IMG/VR virus record: IMGVR_UViG_3300032896_000435
Location: 1-35,913 of that record
From: a virus
Strand: one strand, 5' to 3'
Length of the DNA stretch: 35,913 bases
The translations under genes and the position numbers were made by a program. The stretch's first letter is position 1, and each line of letters begins with the position of its first letter. Shown in pieces: positions 7,204 to 15,512 of this stretch. A model generated the notes under the pieces. It saw nothing but the letters and a program-made list of their open reading frames with translations, did not search any database and had not been told where the DNA came from.

Positions 7204-9614
7204 CTCTTACCTGCCCTGCGCATCTCTTTCTTAGCCTGCTTGATGAACTCGCCCTTCTGCGCGAGGAACGCGTCCTTCACGCTGTCGCCGTCCCACGCCT
7301 GAATGTGGTTGGTCGGCGAGTAGTGCATGTGGTAGTGGTTGCCGCCCTCGGTCGCCGCAGCGAGCTTCTGCATCACGGGAACGGGGAACACGCCCTCGCC
7401 GGGCGTCAGGTATGCGGGAACGGAATCCCCGTATCCGGCTCCGGGGACGATACCGCCGCCCGCGAATGCGAGAGCGGCGGCGAAAACGATGGGAGCCACG
7501 ATCAAATCGAGCGGGAACGGAACGGTGGTCATAGCTTTCGCGGCAGCGGTTTTCGCCGCGCTCAGCCTGTTCACACTGTCCGCCGCTTGGCTCGATGCCG
7601 ACGCCGCAGCGTTGCCCGCCACGGTCGTCGCGGTCATACTGGCGGTGAACACCTTGTGGACGGTGAGCTTCGTTACTTCCGTGTGAATCCAGTTCTCCAG
7701 CATCTTCAGTCCTTGCTGAACCATGCTGCCGACGAACGCCTCGCCGAGCGATTCGAGCATCTTGTACGCGCTGCCGCCGTGCAAAACCCACTGCGTGAAG
7801 CTGTTGTTGAAGGCGTCCTCCGCCTGCTTCCCGGCGTTCTTCACGCTGTTCTGCCACGTCAGCGCGTCCGCATCCAACTGCTTCGACGTTTTCCCGCTCT
7901 GATCCTGCAACTCCTTGAGGTTGTCCTTCGCGGCTATAAGCAGCTTGTTGAGTTCCCTGTACTGATCGGTGCCCGCGAGCCTCGGGTCGCTCATCGCCTT
8001 TTGGATGGCGGCGATCTCGTTCTTGAGCGCCTGCTCGCTCGCGAGCAGCGCGGCGAGGTCTGCCTTCTGCTCCTGACGCTTCGCGGCTTCGGGATCGAAC
8101 GCGCCTATGGTGTTCGTGCTCGCAGCCGACTGGGCGTCCTTAAGCGTCTGCTGGCGCTGCTTGTCGGCTTCCTCGTAGGCGTCCGCCGCCTGCTGCGCCA
8201 CGTCCTTCGCGGTCTGGAGATAGCCCTTGATGAAATCCTCGTCCACTGCCTTCCGCGCGTCCATCGCGGACTTCTCGGCGTCGGCGGTGAGCTTGATGTA
8301 GTCGTTCGCGCCCTTTAGCTCGATCCCGAGAAGCGTCGCCTGATAGGTGAGGTCGGCGTCCTTCTTGGCGTCCAGCATCGCTTGGTAAGCGCCCGTCTTC
8401 CCCTTGTTGGCGTTGTAGTCGTCTTGGGCTTTCTTGATGGCAGCGTCGCGGTCGGCCGCAGCCTGCGCCGCGTCGGCGTCCGTCTCGAACGCGGGAGCGG
8501 GCGGAACGGCGGAAAGCTCGTTTTGCAGTTTGGTGATCTTCGCTATGAGGTCGGCTTGCTTGGCGAGTTCGTCGTTGTGCTTTTCAGCCGCGCCCGCCCC
8601 GGCGTCGGCTTCCTGTTGCCTGATGTTGCGAGCCTTTGCGTCAATGACAGCCTGCTTGCCCGCGATGAGTTCCTTCTCTTTGCTGAGTTCGGTGAGCGCC
8701 TGCCCGGTGTGCTGCGAATCTACGTACCGTCCTGCCGCGATCTCGGCGTTGTAGGCGTTGTTCGCTTTCCCGATCTCGAACGTGACGGCTGCCATTGCAG
8801 CCTTCAAGTCATTGTTCTTTTCGATCTTCTCGTTGATGATCTTGATGGCCTTCTCGGCGTCGTTAGCCGAGTAGGCGGTGACGGACGTGGAATTGACTTC
8901 GTCCTTCAAAGCCTTCATCTCCGCCGCCGCGCCCTTGAAATTCAACATCATCGCGTCGCCAGTCGCCATCCAGATGTGCCCGACGACATCGCCGTACATG
9001 CCAAGGACGAGAACGTAGTCCTGCGTCTTGGCTTTGATCCAATCCCACGTGCTCGACTGCTCGTCCAACTCTGCCGTGAGGGTCTTCGTGTATCCCGTCA
9101 TGTCGAGGGACTCGTTCCCCAAGTCCTTGAGCTTTTGGGCGTACTCGGCGACAGACCCCTGCGTCATCCCGATGTACGCCTCGTTGAGCGCCATCAACTC
9201 GTCGTGTTGCTTGTTGAACTCGGAATCTACCGCGTGTGTGGCTTCGAGGAGCTTGACGTTGCCGTCAGCCATGCCCATCAGCTTTTTCGCCCCTTCGGCT
9301 GCGATCAGGGCGACGGCGGCTATGCCAGCTATGACAGCCACGAACGGGATGGTGTCCATCACTGCGGCGTTCGACGCGAAGGCCCGCACCAAGTCGGCGA
9401 GAGCCATCGGCAGCCTGCCTCTGACGACGTTATCGACCAAGCCCAACTGCGTGCGCAAGCTGACCGCGCTGCCGCCAAACTTGTCGAGACCGCCCGAAGC
9501 GTTCTCCGCTCCGCCCTTGAGGTCGTTCAGGTCGGACTTCACCTTCCCCATGTCTTGGCGGAACTGCGCCGTCTCGGCTTGCAGCCTGATTATGAGTGCG
9601 CCTACTTCTGACAT
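7200..9614 (-). CDS. Tail tape measure protein
   Basis: An 804-residue protein that sets tail length and forms the channel for DNA ejection. It is long, Ala/Lys/Gln-rich and helical, with coiled-coil regions from about residue 150 to 620. Hydrophobic segments lie at about 88-108 and 698-724, which are typical membrane-inserting parts of tape measures. The C-terminus contains a His-rich HYHMHYSPTNHI stretch. From the usual length-to-residue relation I infer a tail of roughly lambda length or somewhat shorter. The start overlaps the end of the upstream chaperone frame by 13 bases, a standard arrangement after the G-T pair. Confidence 0.95.
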   Translation of the reverse strand: MSEVGALIIRLQAETAQFRQDMGKVKSDLNDLKGGAENASGGLDKFGGSAVSLRTQLGLVDNVVRGRLPMALADLVRAFASNAAVMDTIPFVAVIAGIAAVALIAAEGAKKLMGMADGNVKLLEATHAVDSEFNKQHDELMALNEAYIGMTQGSVAEYAQKLKDLGNESLDMTGYTKTLTAELDEQSSTWDWIKAKTQDYVLVLGMYGDVVGHIWMATGDAMMLNFKGAAAEMKALKDEVNSTSVTAYSANDAEKAIKIINEKIEKNNDLKAAMAAVTFEIGKANNAYNAEIAAGRYVDSQHTGQALTELSKEKELIAGKQAVIDAKARNIRQQEADAGAGAAEKHNDELAKQADLIAKITKLQNELSAVPPAPAFETDADAAQAAADRDAAIKKAQDDYNANKGKTGAYQAMLDAKKDADLTYQATLLGIELKGANDYIKLTADAEKSAMDARKAVDEDFIKGYLQTAKDVAQQAADAYEEADKQRQQTLKDAQSAASTNTIGAFDPEAAKRQEQKADLAALLASEQALKNEIAAIQKAMSDPRLAGTDQYRELNKLLIAAKDNLKELQDQSGKTSKQLDADALTWQNSVKNAGKQAEDAFNNSFTQWVLHGGSAYKMLESLGEAFVGSMVQQGLKMLENWIHTEVTKLTVHKVFTASMTATTVAGNAAASASSQAADSVNRLSAAKTAAAKAMTTVPFPLDLIVAPIVFAAALAFAGGGIVPGAGYGDSVPAYLTPGEGVFPVPVMQKLAAATEGGNHYHMHYSPTNHIQAWDGDSVKDAFLAQKGEFIKQAKKEMRRAGKR

Positions 9615-10090
9615 TCGCTTTCCTTCGGCTTCAAGTGCGGCCAGATGGAATCAAAAAACGCTTCCGGCTCGCCGCAGCCCGACGCCCGCAAATCCTCGAT
9701 GACCTTCAATCTCTTCTCGCGCAGCTTTTCGAGCGACGCGCTTATCGGAAGCTGACCGATTGCCTTCTGCACGTAGCGCCTGAACTTGATGTCGTTCTCC
9801 CGCTTCGCCGACTCTTCCTCGTCCATCACGAAATCGAACGCCGTGACTTCCGGTGCGTCATCCGATCTCATGCGACCAGCCATGTTGTAGACCGCCGCCG
9901 CCACCTGCGCGTTGGCGAACCTTTCGTACTTGAGCCGGGTGTTGCGGCGCTTGCACAACGCCTGAAACATCCCCGGCGTGCATTCTCCGAACTCTTCCCA
10001 ACTCAGTCCGAGGTCGTAGCGAGCCATCGCCCACAAGTCCGTCCAATTGTCTGGCGACGACTCTATGTGCCCTGAGTCGCCGTCTCCACG
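9602..10090 (-). CDS. T-like extension of the tail assembly chaperone, made as a G-T frameshift fusion
   Basis: This frame codes the C-terminal 162 residues of a fused chaperone. It has no convincing start of its own: the first start-type codon is a TTG at 10036 with no ribosome site, and the frame is open without a break back to the slippery sequence at 10090-10096. A -1 shift there joins residue 144 of the G-like protein to this frame, giving a fusion of about 306 residues. The sequence is highly charged and helical, as expected for gpT-type domains that load tape measure and tube subunits. Its 3' end overlaps the start of the tape-measure gene, the classical order G, G-T, tape measure. Confidence 0.85.
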   Translation of the reverse strand, partial: RGDGDSGHIESSPDNWTDLWAMARYDLGLSWEEFGECTPGMFQALCKRRNTRLKYERFANAQVAAAVYNMAGRMRSDDAPEVTAFDFVMDEEESAKRENDIKFRRYVQKAIGQLPISASLEKLREKRLKVIEDLRASGCGEPEAFFDSIWPHLKPKESECQK

Positions 10091-10096
10091 TTTGGG
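10053..10096 (-). promoter_or_regulatory. Programmed -1 ribosomal frameshift site with downstream hairpin
   Basis: In the minus-strand message the heptamer C CCA AAC occupies 10096-10090 in the zero frame of the G-like gene, fitting the X XXY YYZ rule. An 8-base spacer (10089-10082) is followed by a stem: GGCGAC (10081-10076) pairs with GTCGCC (10058-10053), and inner GACTC/GAGTC pairing offers an alternative fold. The G-frame stop TAG (10065-10063) lies in the loop. Slipping back one base opens the T frame directly. Confidence 0.88.
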
Positions 10097-10521
10097 GCTT
10101 GTGATGCACCCTGTTCCTGCTGCTTCTCAAACGCTTCCCACGCTCCGGGGTATAGGAGTTTGAAGATTCCCACGCTGAGCAAGGCGTGAGCCTCGGGGTT
10201 GAGCACGTCCTTCACCTCGTCGATGGTGACCTCGGGGTTGTACCGAGCGAGTCCGCCCCATACGAGCGCGGGGAAGTTCTTGCCGCTGACCATCTTTTCC
10301 CAGTTCTTGGGATCGACGACATTGACGCCGATGGCGTCCTCAATGCGCCCGAGCGCGTTATAGTCGTACTCCAGCTTCCACTTGAGGACATCGCCGGGGC
10401 ATTTGCATTCCGGCTTAGGTTCAGGCACCGCTTGGCACTCATCGGTGTGTTCGCGCTTGTCAATGGTCAGCGTGAAATGATCTCGGGTCTTGCTCTTTAC
10501 TACGTTCTCTTTCTTGCTCAT
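10063..10521 (-). CDS. Tail assembly chaperone, G-like
   Basis: A 152-residue protein between the tail tube gene and the tape measure. The N-terminus is charged (MSKKENVVKSKTRDHF) and includes a CKCPG stretch. The central part (about 60-130), with EYDYNALGRIEDAIG and ARYNPEVTIDEVKDVL, is typical of phage tail-tube-linked chaperones. It has a strong ribosome site (AAGGAG, about 9 bases before ATG). Most ribosomes should stop at 10063; a fraction should shift to make the longer G-T protein. The ratio of the two forms is critical for tail assembly in lambda and probably here. Confidence 0.9.
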   Translation of the reverse strand: MSKKENVVKSKTRDHFTLTIDKREHTDECQAVPEPKPECKCPGDVLKWKLEYDYNALGRIEDAIGVNVVDPKNWEKMVSGKNFPALVWGGLARYNPEVTIDEVKDVLNPEAHALLSVGIFKLLYPGAWEAFEKQQEQGASQAPNVETATQGT

Positions 10522-10690
10522 TCTTTGAAATCTCCTTCAAAATTTTGGTGAGCGCCAGCGCGACGATGTCGAGCGCGTCCGCGATCCGGCTCAGCGCCTC
10601 GTCCGGCTGCTCCTTCCGGACCTCGGGCGGGACGGGCGTGCAGTCCCGGCAGTCCTTCGGGAGCTTTCCGTGCTCGCAGGCTATCGGCAT
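10460..10690 (-). CDS. Small putative zinc-binding protein overlapping the chaperone start
   Basis: A 76-residue reading frame between the tail tube and chaperone genes. Its N-terminus has a C-x-H...C-x-x-C pattern (CEHGKLPKDCRDC), which could bind one zinc ion. The rest is a charged helix ending in RERSKEQDPRS. An AGGAG lies 12 bases before the ATG, rather far. It overlaps the G-like gene by 62 bases in another frame, which is unusual but occurs in phages. Without it, about 220 bases between 10522 and 10739 would be empty, and that supports a gene here. The function is unknown. Confidence 0.5.
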   Translation of the reverse strand: MPIACEHGKLPKDCRDCTPVPPEVRKEQPDEALSRIADALDIVALALTKILKEISKNEQERERSKEQDPRSFHADH

Positions 10691-10739
10691 ACAGGCACAC
10701 CACTCCTATCGCAATGCCAAGACGCAGACGCTCGCCCGA

Positions 10740-11159
10740 TTAGGCGAGAGTCCACGGCCCGCTCAGCTTGATCTTCACGTCGAGCGTCGCGGGCTTTTCG
10801 AGCGGGAATGCGCGAGTCATGGACTCGACGATCCCGCTGAAAGATGTCGTGTTGGAACTGCCGTACAGCGCCTTGAAGTTCACTGTCGCGCCGGAAAGCC
10901 TGATGGCTTCGAGCGCGACTTGGCTCGTTTCGCCGGGGTAGAACAGGCACTTCACATCCACAGAACCGGGGTCTTGCGTGGAACCGATGAAAACGTCCAC
11001 GCCGTCAACGGTCGCCATAGTGGTCGTCTTTTCGGTCGCCACTTTGTCGCCGCTGAAGCTGATGCTCTGCACGCCGTTCAGCGTGGTGAAGGTTGCGGGG
11101 CTTGCGACGCTCGCGAACTCAAGGCTGTCGCCGATGCCCGTGATGGGTGTTTGACTCAT
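10740..11159 (-). CDS. Major tail tube protein
   Basis: A 139-residue protein in the tube position, upstream of the chaperones. It is beta-rich, with an N-terminal GIGDSLEFA strand, a K.EKTTTM..VDG loop and a C-terminal LDVKIKLSGPWT. This is the look of gpV-type / phage tail-tube proteins of HK97-like siphophages, which stack as hexamers around the tape measure. There is no C-terminal Ig domain. The ribosome site AGGAG lies about 10 bases before the ATG and overlaps the end of the glycosyltransferase gene. Confidence 0.85.
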   Translation of the reverse strand: MSQTPITGIGDSLEFASVASPATFTTLNGVQSISFSGDKVATEKTTTMATVDGVDVFIGSTQDPGSVDVKCLFYPGETSQVALEAIRLSGATVNFKALYGSSNTTSFSGIVESMTRAFPLEKPATLDVKIKLSGPWTLA

Positions 11160-11163
11160 TTTC

Positions 11164-11940
11164 TTATTGCTCCTGTTCCGCTTCTTGCGGAATGCTGCTT
11201 GCTGCTTCCTTCTCGCCGATGGCGATCAGAAACTCTTCTGGGAGCGCCGTGCGCTCCATCTCGGGCCACTGCTTGTGCGTGCCGAGGTGGTTCGACCGCT
11301 TGTTGCACACATTCCTGTCGTGGATTCTCGCCACGCACAATTTCCCGGCGTCGCAACTGTCGAGCCGCCTCGCGTGCATCGCCTCTTTCGAGAACGGCAA
11401 GTCCTCGATCCCCGCGTCGGGGAACGGATGCTTCTCCCACCAGTCCTTGCGGTAGCACTGGCTCATCCCTATCGCGTAGGGCGGGTGGTTGTAGCCGGGC
11501 GAATACAGGTACTTGAACGCCCTGCCGTTCGCCTCGTCCCAGTACAGGACGTTGTGCCAACCCGTTACATCCGCGCCCGTGTCCGCCAATCTCTTCACCT
11601 GAGCCGAGACTCGATCCGGCGCATACCAGTCGTCCTCGTCCCACGTGACGCAAATCTCTCCGGTAGTGTGCTGCGTTCCCAAATTCCTGAGAGCGCCGAC
11701 AGGCAGCCGCTTCGAGCGGACGTAGACGAACCCGCTGCCGAGGCTGTCGCGCAAGTAGCTCACGTCGAGCGGCTCGTCGTTGTTGTCAACGAGCACAAGC
11801 TCAAGCTCGCCTTGGTAGTCCTGATTCAAAAAGCACTCAACCGCCATGCCGACGAACCTGTCGCCGTACCCGGCGCACAAAATGCAACTGACTTTCGGCA
11901 AAATCGCGAAGCACGCGTCCATGGCTTCCATCGCGTTCAC
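11164..11940 (-). CDS. Family 2-type glycosyltransferase inside the tail module
   Basis: A 258-residue GT-A-fold enzyme. The N-terminal Rossmann-like half has the pattern VSCILCAGYGDRF...LELVLVDNNDEP. The nucleotide-sugar/metal motif DEDD lies at residues 101-104 (VTWDEDDWY). The second half has the acceptor-side GIEDLPF motif. I choose GTG at 11940 because its GTGA overlaps the previous stop and GGAG sits 8 bases upstream; ATG at 11931 is the alternative. Its place between the tail-completion and tail-tube genes is not a conserved feature of siphophages, so it is probably a later-acquired gene. It may glycosylate a virion protein or change the host surface; the acceptor cannot be read from sequence. 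Confidence 0.88.
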   Translation of the reverse strand: MNAMEAMDACFAILPKVSCILCAGYGDRFVGMAVECFLNQDYQGELELVLVDNNDEPLDVSYLRDSLGSGFVYVRSKRLPVGALRNLGTQHTTGEICVTWDEDDWYAPDRVSAQVKRLADTGADVTGWHNVLYWDEANGRAFKYLYSPGYNHPPYAIGMSQCYRKDWWEKHPFPDAGIEDLPFSKEAMHARRLDSCDAGKLCVARIHDRNVCNKRSNHLGTHKQWPEMERTALPEEFLIAIGEKEAASSIPQEAEQEQ

Positions 11941-12386
11941 TTGCGGTTCTCCAAGTCGTGCAGGATTCCGAGAGCCTCGGTCGCGAACGCACTCAGGCAC
12001 TTGTCCTTCGAGGACTCCCACGCCCTAGTCATCCAACGCTGCGGCGGCTGGGCGGCGTGATGGAAATGCCTGCCTCTCTTGTCGGTTCCCTCGCGATCCT
12101 CGGTGCCGAACTCTTGGAAGCTGCCCCAGAAAGCGAGCTTGGTGGGACCGATGCGGATTTCCATCGTCGTTTCGTCATCGCCTTCGAGCCACTTCTTCTG
12201 CCACGTGATGGTCTCTTCGAGGATTCCGGCTTCCACGGGGACGGTCTGCTCCAAGGCTTCGACGACAACCTGAGCCGCCTTGTCTCCGCAGCGTCCGAGG
12301 TATCGCTTGGCCGCGGCGGCAGTTTGGGTGGTAAGGGCGTCAGACAGAGCCGCTAGCCCTTCGATTTCGATGTGTACGTCTTCCAT
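11937..12386 (-). CDS. HK97 gp10-family head-tail / tail completion protein
   Basis: A 149-residue protein matching the HK97 gp10 family: an N-terminal helix starting MEDVHIEIEGLAAL, a central VPVEAGILEETI (the usual 'P-x-x-x-G-x-L..S/T' region), and FWGSFQEFGTEDR, followed by a His-rich segment and RAWESSKD. It links head and tail. The first ATG in this frame is at 12386. No good ribosome site precedes it, and the frame stays open upstream to 12530 without another usual start, so the exact N-terminus is uncertain. The stop overlaps the GTG of the glycosyltransferase gene. Confidence 0.85.
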   Translation of the reverse strand: MEDVHIEIEGLAALSDALTTQTAAAAKRYLGRCGDKAAQVVVEALEQTVPVEAGILEETITWQKKWLEGDDETTMEIRIGPTKLAFWGSFQEFGTEDREGTDKRGRHFHHAAQPPQRWMTRAWESSKDKCLSAFATEALGILHDLENRK

Positions 12387-12529
12387 GGACCGTTTTGGCA
12401 GGGCGAAAAGGTGGGAGACTGCGGGTCGCGCATTCGCGACGATCTTTCCGGTCTTCCTGTCCTTCAGCCTTGCGGGTCTTGCCGTCTTGCTACTGAAAGG
12501 GGGCTGTAGCTGAGAAATTTCCGGCGCTG

Positions 12530-12805
12530 CTATTCCTCTTCGGCGGGAACTTCGTCGAGAAGCTGCTGGTATGTCTTGCCCTGTTTGCTTGCCTCCGCGA
12601 TCAGCAGCGCCGTCTGTAGCTTGTTGCTGTGCTTCACGGACTTCGCGATGTGCGGCAGGCAGTTGGTCATGCCCTTGTGAATTTCGTGGCAGAACCGGAC
12701 GAACACGGCGAGCGTCGCAGGTACGACAATCGAGAGCGCGTACTGGTCGAAGGTGCTGAGACCGTCGAACCAAGTCGCGAATTGCTGTAGGAGTTCGCTG
12801 GGCAT
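12530..12805 (-). CDS. Small single-span membrane protein of unknown function
   Basis: A 91-residue protein with one predicted membrane helix at about residues 22-41 (YALSIVVPATLAVFVRF) and a charged, helical, cytosol-type C-terminus ending in EVPAEEE. The start has AGAGGA 4-5 bases before the ATG. It lies among structural genes, between the decoration-like protein and the gp10-family gene. A small membrane protein here could be a holin-like or superinfection factor, but it has a single span and no lysin gene is next to it, so I leave the role open. About 140 bases between it and the next gene have no clear feature. Confidence 0.72.
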   Translation of the reverse strand: MPSELLQQFATWFDGLSTFDQYALSIVVPATLAVFVRFCHEIHKGMTNCLPHIAKSVKHSNKLQTALLIAEASKQGKTYQQLLDEVPAEEE

Positions 12806-12836
12806 ATTTCCTCTGTAATAGGGACAAAAAGTCGGG

Positions 12837-14630
12837 TTACTCCACGCCCAGCAGCAGGAACGCGCTGCCTGACTGGTAAAAATTCGCCATGATGCCGAGC
12901 GAGTAGGCGTCGCCCGACCAGTTGAACGACAAGGTTTGGCTGCCCGTCGCCGGGGCAAGCAGGTAGTACAGATACATATCGCCGTAGCCGCTGGTGGCGC
13001 TTCCCGCGTACAACCAGCGCGATGTTATGCTCGCGACTGTGTCGTAGTTGAGGATGACAGTGCCGATCACGACGCCCACTGAACGCGTCGTCAAGGTGCT
13101 GGAGTTAGGCCCTGTCGTATAGCCTTGGTAGTTGTGCTCCGCGATGTCGAGAGCGTTGACGCCCTCGAACTCGGACAGCATCATCTGCCCGGCGTTGTTG
13201 AGCGTTCCGCCCGTGAAGTTGAAGCTCACCGTGTTCGCCCCGCTTGAAGACGCGATGGCGTACCACATGCCGCCCGGAATGCCCGTGCTTTCGCTCGTGT
13301 TCGGAACCGTCACCCAATTGTTGCCGAGAGTGTCCGTGACGCTGAACGTGCCGGAGGCTCCGGTGTCCTGTATGGACATCGTCAGCAGGTCACCTGCGTT
13401 CACGTTGAATGAATAGGCGACAGACCAAGGCGACGCCCCGCTGCCCGTGGTAATTTGCGCTCCCTTCGTCTGCACTACCTGCGCCCCACTCCATGTCCCG
13501 GCCGTGAAATTCGTGTACATCGGCTCCGGCTCGCTGGTGTTGTACGCGCCCATGCTGATACCGAGGTTGGTTATCGGCGACGAGTCCGTGTAAGACGCGA
13601 GCAGATTGCCGTTCTGCCACACGGTCACGACACCGAAGAAGTTGGAGAGAATCCACACGTCTCCGGCGCTGATGGTCGTGCAGGTTCCCGTGGTAGCCGT
13701 CGCCGAGGAGTTGCGATAAACGGTGAAGCTCGTGCCTTGCGCGTGGAGCGCATATCCGTCGAACACGCCATAGGATGAGTTGTAGGCGGTGCTGTTCAAG
13801 GAAAGGTCAATGTAGGAGTTTCCGTTCCAGCTTGGAGCCACGGTGACGCTGCACCACTGGTTGCGCGGGTAGGTGCTGCCGACCCACAGAGCGTCGTTGT
13901 GCCCCGTGTTTCCGGTAGACGTGACTCCGCTCGACACGGTGATGCTGCCAACCTTGACGCTCCAGTTTCCCGAAAGCGAGGCTCCGGCGAAGTTGTCGAT
14001 CTGTTGCGTGACTGTCGTCGGCTGCCATGCGGCGTAGAAGACTGCGACTGCGCAGTTCCATATCGAGCTTGTGGTTAGGGTTCCGCTGTAGGTCGCCGTT
14101 CCCTCCATGGCGAGGATCGCGTCCGCGAGCTGTCCGTTTCCGCTCACGGTCGTCTGGGCTGTGAAGCCTCCCTTCGCCGTGACGGTCTGGCTGTTCTGCG
14201 TGTTGTTTGCCACCGCTCCGATAAGCAGCGCATAAGGTTGTGTCGTGGTCACGCTGCCGGAGTTGAACGCAGTTCCGCTCGTCGCCCCGTTGGAGTTCGT
14301 GGGACCGAGTGCGTTCGTCAAGGCGATGCCGCTGTACTCGGCGATTTCCATTTGCGACGCGGAATAGGTGACTGAGACCGTGTTTGCCCCGGCGTTGCAA
14401 TTCATCGCGTACCAGATGATGATGCCGTTGTACGAAGGACTGCCCTGTGGATCGTAGAAGACCGCTTGCTGCCATGTATTGCCGTTCGAGTCGCTGACTA
14501 CGGGCGTTCCTTGGTATCCCGCTCTGGCTGTGCAGACAAGCAAGTTTCCGGCAGTGTTGTTGCTCGTGTAGGCGCAGCTTGTGGACGCGGCATTGGCGAA
14601 TTGAACGCGGGAAATGGGGACATTCGACAT
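12837..14630 (-). CDS. Large beta-rich virion surface / decoration-type protein with duplicated domain
   Basis: A 597-residue, Ser/Thr/Asn/Gly-rich protein. About residues 1-190 and 390-590 are two divergent copies of the same beta-sandwich domain: both have a D..GN.W..V step, an IWYA/MWYA tract, an ANTVS(V/F) strand and a final E(Y/F)(S/E)G(I/V). Between them, about 205-385, lies a concanavalin/LamG-like domain (DALWVGSTYPRNQW, then YALHAQGTSFTVYR). There is no signal peptide or lytic motif. The gene sits between the tail-terminator and tail-completion genes, so a virion fibre or decoration protein is likely, perhaps one that binds glycans. The ribosome site GAGGAG is good and lies right at the end of the previous gene. 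Confidence 0.82.
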   Translation of the reverse strand: MSNVPISRVQFANAASTSCAYTSNNTAGNLLVCTARAGYQGTPVVSDSNGNTWQQAVFYDPQGSPSYNGIIIWYAMNCNAGANTVSVTYSASQMEIAEYSGIALTNALGPTNSNGATSGTAFNSGSVTTTQPYALLIGAVANNTQNSQTVTAKGGFTAQTTVSGNGQLADAILAMEGTATYSGTLTTSSIWNCAVAVFYAAWQPTTVTQQIDNFAGASLSGNWSVKVGSITVSSGVTSTGNTGHNDALWVGSTYPRNQWCSVTVAPSWNGNSYIDLSLNSTAYNSSYGVFDGYALHAQGTSFTVYRNSSATATTGTCTTISAGDVWILSNFFGVVTVWQNGNLLASYTDSSPITNLGISMGAYNTSEPEPMYTNFTAGTWSGAQVVQTKGAQITTGSGASPWSVAYSFNVNAGDLLTMSIQDTGASGTFSVTDTLGNNWVTVPNTSESTGIPGGMWYAIASSSGANTVSFNFTGGTLNNAGQMMLSEFEGVNALDIAEHNYQGYTTGPNSSTLTTRSVGVVIGTVILNYDTVASITSRWLYAGSATSGYGDMYLYYLLAPATGSQTLSFNWSGDAYSLGIMANFYQSGSAFLLLGVE

Positions 14631-14633
14631 CGG

Positions 14634-15509
14634 TTACTCCTCGTAGCCGAATACGAATCCGTTGAGCGTGCAGCTTGTGGTCACATCGAGGTAGAGCACA
14701 TTGTTGGCTGCCGAGGATGTGTGTGAAAACCCTGACGGCGAGTTAGCACCGACCGTGACGCTCGGCGTCCGGGCGAACTCGTAGGTCGATCCAGAAGTGT
14801 CCTCGAAAAGTATCGACGCCAAAGTTCCGCCCGTTCCAAGGGAATAGCCGAGCAGCACGAACTTCTTGCCGCTTGAAGGTGTCCACACAGCCTGTGGAGT
14901 TCCAGAGGTGACGCTTAGCGCCTTAATCGTCTTCATAACCGTCGAAGCTGGCTGCACGGTCACCGTGCTGCTCACTCCGACTGTTGGCGGGTTTGAGACG
15001 ATTGCCGACGCGATTGCCGATGCGCTCGGAGCCGCGACTGCGGTGCCGATTGCGGACGCCGATGGCGGCGTCAGCGTCGTGACGGTCGCCGAGGGCAGCG
15101 ATACGTTCAGGGCACTCGACGTGGAGGTGATGATGTTTCCGTTGCCGTCCTGCAAGTTCACGGGGATCGTGCTGGAGACCGAAACCGAGCCGGACACGGC
15201 GACAGTCGGAGGGTTGCTCACGATGGCTGCCGCGATCTGCGACGCGCTGACTTCCACGGGCACATCGGCGTAAATCTGGAGGCTGTCGCCGTTGCTCAGC
15301 GCCGACGTGCTGTACGTCAGCGTGAGGACGTTGTCGGACATCGAGCCGCCGAGCGTGGTGCTGCCAAGCTGGTAGATGATGACCCCGGCAGTGGCGTCCA
15401 CCACGAGGAGAATCTGTTCGAGCGCCAGCGTCACGTCGGAGAACGTGATAGTTCCCGCCGTCTTGTTGAATGCGTATGTTCCGATGTCGTGCCCGATTAG
15501 TTGCTTCAT
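14634..15509 (-). CDS. Structural, fibre-like protein of unknown function
   Basis: A 291-residue protein beginning MKQLIGHDIGTYAFN. The first 85 residues resemble the head of a phage fibre. Residues 88-190 are a low-complexity Ala/Ser/Thr/Val region with two copies of an AS.IA.AIVSNPPTV.VS motif, likely a triple-helical or beta-helical stalk. The C-terminal 100 residues form a compact beta domain ending with CTLNGFVFGYEE. It lies in a cluster with two other fibre-like genes (15513 and 12837). The stop is 3 bases before the next ATG. I do not recognise the family; virion fibre is inference from composition and context. Confidence 0.78.
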   Translation of the reverse strand: MKQLIGHDIGTYAFNKTAGTITFSDVTLALEQILLVVDATAGVIIYQLGSTTLGGSMSDNVLTLTYSTSALSNGDSLQIYADVPVEVSASQIAAAIVSNPPTVAVSGSVSVSSTIPVNLQDGNGNIITSTSSALNVSLPSATVTTLTPPSASAIGTAVAAPSASAIASAIVSNPPTVGVSSTVTVQPASTVMKTIKALSVTSGTPQAVWTPSSGKKFVLLGYSLGTGGTLASILFEDTSGSTYEFARTPSVTVGANSPSGFSHTSSAANNVLYLDVTTSCTLNGFVFGYEE

Positions 15510-15512
15510 GCC

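Noticed and set aside
8382-9611. Long plus-strand frame opposite the tape measure gene
   Set aside because: A GC-rich antisense shadow with Val/Arg/Leu-rich sequence and no ribosome site.
9602-10036. Separate gene starting at TTG 10036
   Set aside because: No ribosome site, and the frame is continuous with a -1 slip site upstream; it is the T part of a fusion.
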